From: an uncultured Alphaproteobacteria bacterium
Lineage (GTDB): Bacteria > Pseudomonadota > Alphaproteobacteria > HIMB59 > GCA-002718135
Direction: 5' to 3'
NCBI GenBank assembly: GCA_902628835.1
Contig: CACOPD010000001.1
Location: 186,001 to 250,000, forward strand
DNA length: 64,000 nucleotides
The notes under the pieces were generated by a model. That model ran no database searches. It was not told the origin of the DNA and saw only the letters and a program-made list of their open reading frames with translations. This document shows, one piece after another, positions 60,804 to 64,000 of the stretch. The first letter of the stretch is position 1. The number at the start of each line of letters is the position of its first letter. Position numbers and translations under genes: made by a program.

Positions 60804-62858
60804 TTACTCGTCTAACCACCATTGAGTAGCTAGGTATGGGTATGTTCTATAATACTCATACGAAGTAGTTTTAAACTGCGTAAAGTTTTTCAAAGCATTT
60901 CTGTGATAAGTCGGGAAAGGTGCTTTCACCGTACCAATCAATAGACTTTGCTCTGTTAACATTGTTGCAATTTTTTCTCCCCACTCATTAGACTCAGCAG
61001 TACCAAGTGCATAAGATTGGAATTTATCAATTCCATCACTTAAGTCATATACCCACTGAGGTGGTTTAGTACCTTCGTCACCATTACTATCAATGTATGC
61101 TGCCCAATCTAAACCTTGTGTGTGGTTAAAGTAGTTACCAAAAGGAGGTTTAAATGTTTCTGGGTTACCAGCAACAATTGCTAATGGTTGACCTTTGTCC
61201 CAAACGTGAACATCAAGTTGGTTTGCAGCTTGCGAACCACGATATTCATCTGGAGTTACCTCTTTAAAAGTAGTTTTCACTCCTACTTCATTAAAGTATC
61301 TTGCAACAAGTTCAACTTCAACACCACCAATACCTTGAGTAGCGTAGTCTATGTTAATAGCTAGAGCATCACCATTTGGTAATTCTCTAAATCCATCACC
61401 ATCAACGTCTTTTAATCCTACTTCATCAAGAAGAGCATTTGCTCCATCTGGATCGTATTGAGTCATATGCATTTTTATACTTTCAGGAACGAAGTCAGGT
61501 GCAGGAGAAAATCCTACAAACTGCTCAACTTTACCTAAGCCGTAATATGCAACTTCGTTGATCTCATCTCTATTCATCGCAATTGACATTGCTTGACGGA
61601 AACGAATATCTCCATAGACTTTACGTTTTTCAGGATCAGGATGTGTTACATTAAAACTAAATAATGCAGCACCACAACCTGGATTGATTTGAACTTGATA
61701 TCCACCAGACTCAGCACCATCAAGTAATTGAGGAGCAGACTCTAATTGAACAGACTGTGATTTATAATCAACTTCACCATTAACAAGTTTTAACAATCTT
61801 ATTTCATTTTCATTGATGTATCTTTCATTTTGATAATCAATGTATGGTAATTGATTTCCAGCTGTATCAACTTGGAAAAAGTATGGGTTAGCTGCATAGA
61901 CTCTACCTTCAGTAGTATCCTCAATAGTCATATAAGCTTCTAATGAAGGATAAGCTGCATAAGGTAATCCAGCAACTAGATCTGGTTTAGCTAGTAAAGG
62001 AGTTGGAGTATCAGTCCAACCAGAGTTACCATAATATGCTGCTAGAGCATCATAACCATTTTCAAATCCTAAAGCTTGTGCATTTGCATCAGCATTTGAA
62101 TCAATTTCCGGATGGAATTGTTCTAGGAAATGTGAAGGCATGAAAAACTGGTTATATGACCATGCAATAGTTGCAGTTAAACCAGGAAATGGAGATGGCA
62201 AATTAAATCTTACTGTTTGATCATCAATTACATCAACAGTCATTGGCTCACCACCAACTAATAGATATGGATATGGTTTTTCACGAATATTTGTATTCAT
62301 CATCAAATCTTCGTACCAAAACTCAACATCTCTTGCCACAAAAGGTTCCCCGTTTGACCACTTGTGACCTTTACGTAACATGAATGTTAAAGTAGTGAAA
62401 TCATCATTCCACTCATAATCTTTAGCAACGTTTGGAACGATTGTAGTTAAGTCATCTGCGAAACGTAATAAGTTAACGTGTCTTGTAGATAACATGTCTG
62501 AAGTTCCAGCTTCAGTTGCGTTAGATAAGAAGTTTATTGTATTTCCATATTTACCAATAGACTCATACGGCACTACAACAAGAGGTTCATCAGGTAATCT
62601 ATCCTCAACTGAAGGAAGGCTTCCTGGGTTACCTTGTATTGTAGCGTTAATGCTTGCAATATTAGGGTTATCTGAAAACTTCATTGTACAATCAGCTGCA
62701 CTTTCATATTCTGATAACTCATATTGCTGAGGGTATTTTCCGCCTGTTTGTCCGTCGTTCATTGTTGAACCTTGACAATGACCATCTGCAAAAGAGCTTC
62801 CACTCCATACAAAAGTTGCGGAAGAAAATACTAACGCTATGAATAGTTTTTTAAACAT
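60804..62858 (-). CDS. Opp-type ABC importer, long family-5 substrate-binding protein
   Basis: A 684-residue periplasmic protein, about 150 residues longer than DppA. Signal peptide about 1-24 (ending SSFA-D). LRKGHKWSNGEPFVARDVEFWYED near 157 is the family-5 signature; FSFNVTHPDPEKRKVYGDIRFRQAMSIAMNRDEI near 403-436 is the second. Cys33, Cys57 and Cys397 may pair. Such long members form the cluster-C branch that binds oligosaccharides, glycopeptides or other large solutes, so peptide use is not assured. AAGGAG lies 7 bases before the ATG. It leads an eleven-gene unit and is divergent from the PMH-like hydrolase. Confidence 0.9.
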   Translation of the reverse strand: MFKKLFIALVFSSATFVWSGSSFADGHCQGSTMNDGQTGGKYPQQYELSEYESAADCTMKFSDNPNIASINATIQGNPGSLPSVEDRLPDEPLVVVPYESIGKYGNTINFLSNATEAGTSDMLSTRHVNLLRFADDLTTIVPNVAKDYEWNDDFTTLTFMLRKGHKWSNGEPFVARDVEFWYEDLMMNTNIREKPYPYLLVGGEPMTVDVIDDQTVRFNLPSPFPGLTATIAWSYNQFFMPSHFLEQFHPEIDSNADANAQALGFENGYDALAAYYGNSGWTDTPTPLLAKPDLVAGLPYAAYPSLEAYMTIEDTTEGRVYAANPYFFQVDTAGNQLPYIDYQNERYINENEIRLLKLVNGEVDYKSQSVQLESAPQLLDGAESGGYQVQINPGCGAALFSFNVTHPDPEKRKVYGDIRFRQAMSIAMNRDEINEVAYYGLGKVEQFVGFSPAPDFVPESIKMHMTQYDPDGANALLDEVGLKDVDGDGFRELPNGDALAINIDYATQGIGGVEVELVARYFNEVGVKTTFKEVTPDEYRGSQAANQLDVHVWDKGQPLAIVAGNPETFKPPFGNYFNHTQGLDWAAYIDSNGDEGTKPPQWVYDLSDGIDKFQSYALGTAESNEWGEKIATMLTEQSLLIGTVKAPFPTYHRNALKNFTQFKTTSYEYYRTYPYLATQWWLDE

Positions 62859-62884
62859 ATATTTTCTCCTTATAAGATAAATTT

Positions 62885-62925
62885 ATCGTATGATTAATCG
62901 TATACAATTTGATATTTTTATCAAA
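62885..62925. promoter_or_regulatory. Operator-like repeats in binding-protein/hydrolase divergent region
   Basis: In the 138 bp between the divergent genes, ATCGTAT occurs at 62885-62891 and 62897-62903 (12 bp apart), and a perfect inverted repeat TTTGATA-TTTT-TATCAAA spans 62908-62925. A further half-site TTTTGATA follows near 62937. These could bind a regulator that controls both directions. AT-rich sequence makes chance palindromes common, so confidence is low. No regulator gene is in the window. Confidence 0.35.
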
Positions 62926-62996
62926 AAAATTTAACTGTTTTGATAGGTTTTTTTTTAAAAAATTGTGTATTTCTTATTGACGAAATACTTTAGGTT

Positions 62997-64000
62997 ATGG
63001 CTAAATTTATGAAAAAACATAAAAAATCTGTACTTTTTATATGTGCTGACCAATGGCGTTTTGACTGCTTTAGTTTTCTAAATCATCCTTATGCTATTAC
63101 ACCAAACTTAGATAAGCTTGCTAATCAAAGTGTTGTTTTTAAATCGCATTTTGCCGGAATTGTACCTTGCGGTCCATCTAGAACTACTATGCTTACGGGT
63201 TTATACCCATTTATACATCGCTCAGTATATAATGGCGCCCCTCTAGATAAAAGATTTACAAATATTGCTAAAGAGGTTCGTAAACTAAATTATAATCCAA
63301 GTCTTTATGGGTATACAGATACATCTTGGGATCCAAGATACTTAGACCCAAAAGATAAAAAAAATTTTACTTATGAATCTCCAATGGAAGGTTTTGATGA
63401 TGGTTGTGTTTTACCTGGAGGAAAACCAGAACCCTGGGCTAAACATCTTAATCAAAATGGTTTTGAAATTAATAAAGCAGAAGATTTGTACAAAGGAAGA
63501 AATCCTAAAGACGATCAAGCATATATTTATGAACCATATTATATTCCAACTGAATTTTCAGATACCGCATTTTTAGCAGACAAAGTTGTTAATGATTTAA
63601 AAAAAGTCAAAGATCCATTTTTTATGCATGTATCTTTTTTAAAACCACACCCACCATTCCATGTTTCTGAACCATGGTTTAGCAAATTTAATCCAGATAA
63701 TATTAATTTATTTAAAAATGATATTTCACTAAAAGAATTATCAAAGAAACATCCTTTACTTGAAGATTTATGTAAAAAATTTTTATTGAAAGAAAATTTT
63801 TCTGAAATTAATTATAATCTTTTAAGAGATCAAGATATCAAAAATATAATGAGTGTCTATTTTGCTATGTGTGCTGAAGTAGATTTTAATATTGGTAAAA
63901 TTTTAAATGCTCTAAAAGAATCAGGGCAAGAAGAAAATACAATGATAATTTTTACTAGTGATCATGGAGAGATGTTAAATGAAAATAATTTATGGGGAAA
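62997..64000 (+). CDS. Sulfatase-superfamily hydrolase, phosphonate monoester hydrolase (PMH)-like, partial
   Basis: About 334 codons; the 3' end is outside the window. The core C-X-P-S-R motif is PCGPSRTTMLTG with Cys58, which a formylglycine-generating enzyme would convert to the catalytic residue. Metal ligand region ADQWR is at 17-21, and SDHGEMLNENNLWGK closes the visible part. The stretch NGAPLDKRFTNIAKEV and LYGYTDTSWDPR after the core is the mark of the PMH/arylsulfatase branch, whose members hydrolyse sulfate, phosphate or phosphonate esters. No signal peptide, so cytosolic. ATG 62997 is used; an ATG at 63009 is an alternative. It shares the regulatory gap with the Opp-type importer. 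Confidence 0.88.
   Translation, partial: MAKFMKKHKKSVLFICADQWRFDCFSFLNHPYAITPNLDKLANQSVVFKSHFAGIVPCGPSRTTMLTGLYPFIHRSVYNGAPLDKRFTNIAKEVRKLNYNPSLYGYTDTSWDPRYLDPKDKKNFTYESPMEGFDDGCVLPGGKPEPWAKHLNQNGFEINKAEDLYKGRNPKDDQAYIYEPYYIPTEFSDTAFLADKVVNDLKKVKDPFFMHVSFLKPHPPFHVSEPWFSKFNPDNINLFKNDISLKELSKKHPLLEDLCKKFLLKENFSEINYNLLRDQDIKNIMSVYFAMCAEVDFNIGKILNALKESGQEENTMIIFTSDHGEMLNENNLWG

Noticed and set aside
15446..62858. Genomic island or prophage boundaries around the transporter-rich half.
   Set aside because: No integrase, transposase, tRNA end, or flanking repeat was seen, and base composition looks even across the window.
1..64000. CRISPR arrays, rRNA and tRNA genes.
   Set aside because: No regularly spaced repeats were seen and no gap is large enough for an rRNA operon; I found no cloverleaf-like sequence in the gaps of over 75 bp, though this was by eye only.

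Overview
This is a very AT-rich (about 30% GC by eye), densely packed piece of a free-living marine alphaproteobacterial genome, most like the streamlined SAR11 / HIMB59 (AEGEAN-169) type. That placement is inferred from gene content: 5-aminolevulinate synthase HemA, a GcrA-type zinc domain, a DMGDH-like oxidase, several ABC solute importers, tiny intergenic gaps and many 4-8 bp gene overlaps. No taxonomic marker gene is present. I see no rRNA, tRNA, CRISPR array, phage gene, transposase or integrase. No gene-free stretch exceeds about 170 bp; the longest are 49042-49209, 34676-34834, 20685-20825 and 62859-62996.

Layout. 1-595: 3' part of a TauE/SafE-type exporter. 661-10345 (+): a run with two saccharopine dehydrogenase halves (lysine breakdown), uvrB, a 3-hydroxyisobutyryl-CoA hydrolase-like enzyme, a dimethylglycine dehydrogenase-like flavoenzyme, an AsmA-like protein and an AEC transporter. 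10338-14253: small housekeeping genes (TPR protein, DUF2805, GST, LysE, YajQ, RmuC, YqaA). 14303-20684: M24 peptidase next to a complete dipeptide ABC importer whose two ATPases are fused. 20826-28716: nth and a heme cluster (hemG, hemF, hemH, hemE, a hemC with a HemD-like tail, cytochrome b561, hemA). 28713-36975: DMT transporter, pentapeptide lipoprotein, a MotA/MotB-like pair, cfa, a lone GcrA zinc domain, msrA, a Nudix hydrolase and a peroxiredoxin.

37024-64000 is the accessory, carbon-scavenging half. A minus-strand operon (49041 to 39154) carries a sugar ABC importer, a GH31 glycosidase, uronate isomerase and fructuronate reductase; mannonate dehydratase faces it. Together these would take an imported glycoside or uronide to 2-keto-3-deoxygluconate. 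A second, eleven-gene minus-strand run (62858 to 51677) starts with an Opp-type importer with an unusually long binding protein. It continues with a DMT transporter, an aldose epimerase, the two subunits of a sulfopyruvate-decarboxylase-type ThDP enzyme, a YihV-like sugar kinase and a SlcC-like 2-hydroxyacid dehydrogenase. A FucI-like isomerase plus Gfo/Idh oxidoreductase (49210-51674) and a PMH-type sulfatase-superfamily hydrolase (62997 onward) flank it. My best reading is a candidate sulfosugar or C3-sulfonate utilisation locus; it does not match a complete known sulfoglycolysis pathway.

The window also shows general design features. Each of three importer operons has a strong hairpin just downstream of the binding-protein gene, and those binding-protein genes have unusually good Shine-Dalgarno sites. 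Nine convergent gene pairs overlap or abut almost exactly. One tract of about 108 bp is nearly identical between two adjacent, otherwise divergent ATPase genes.
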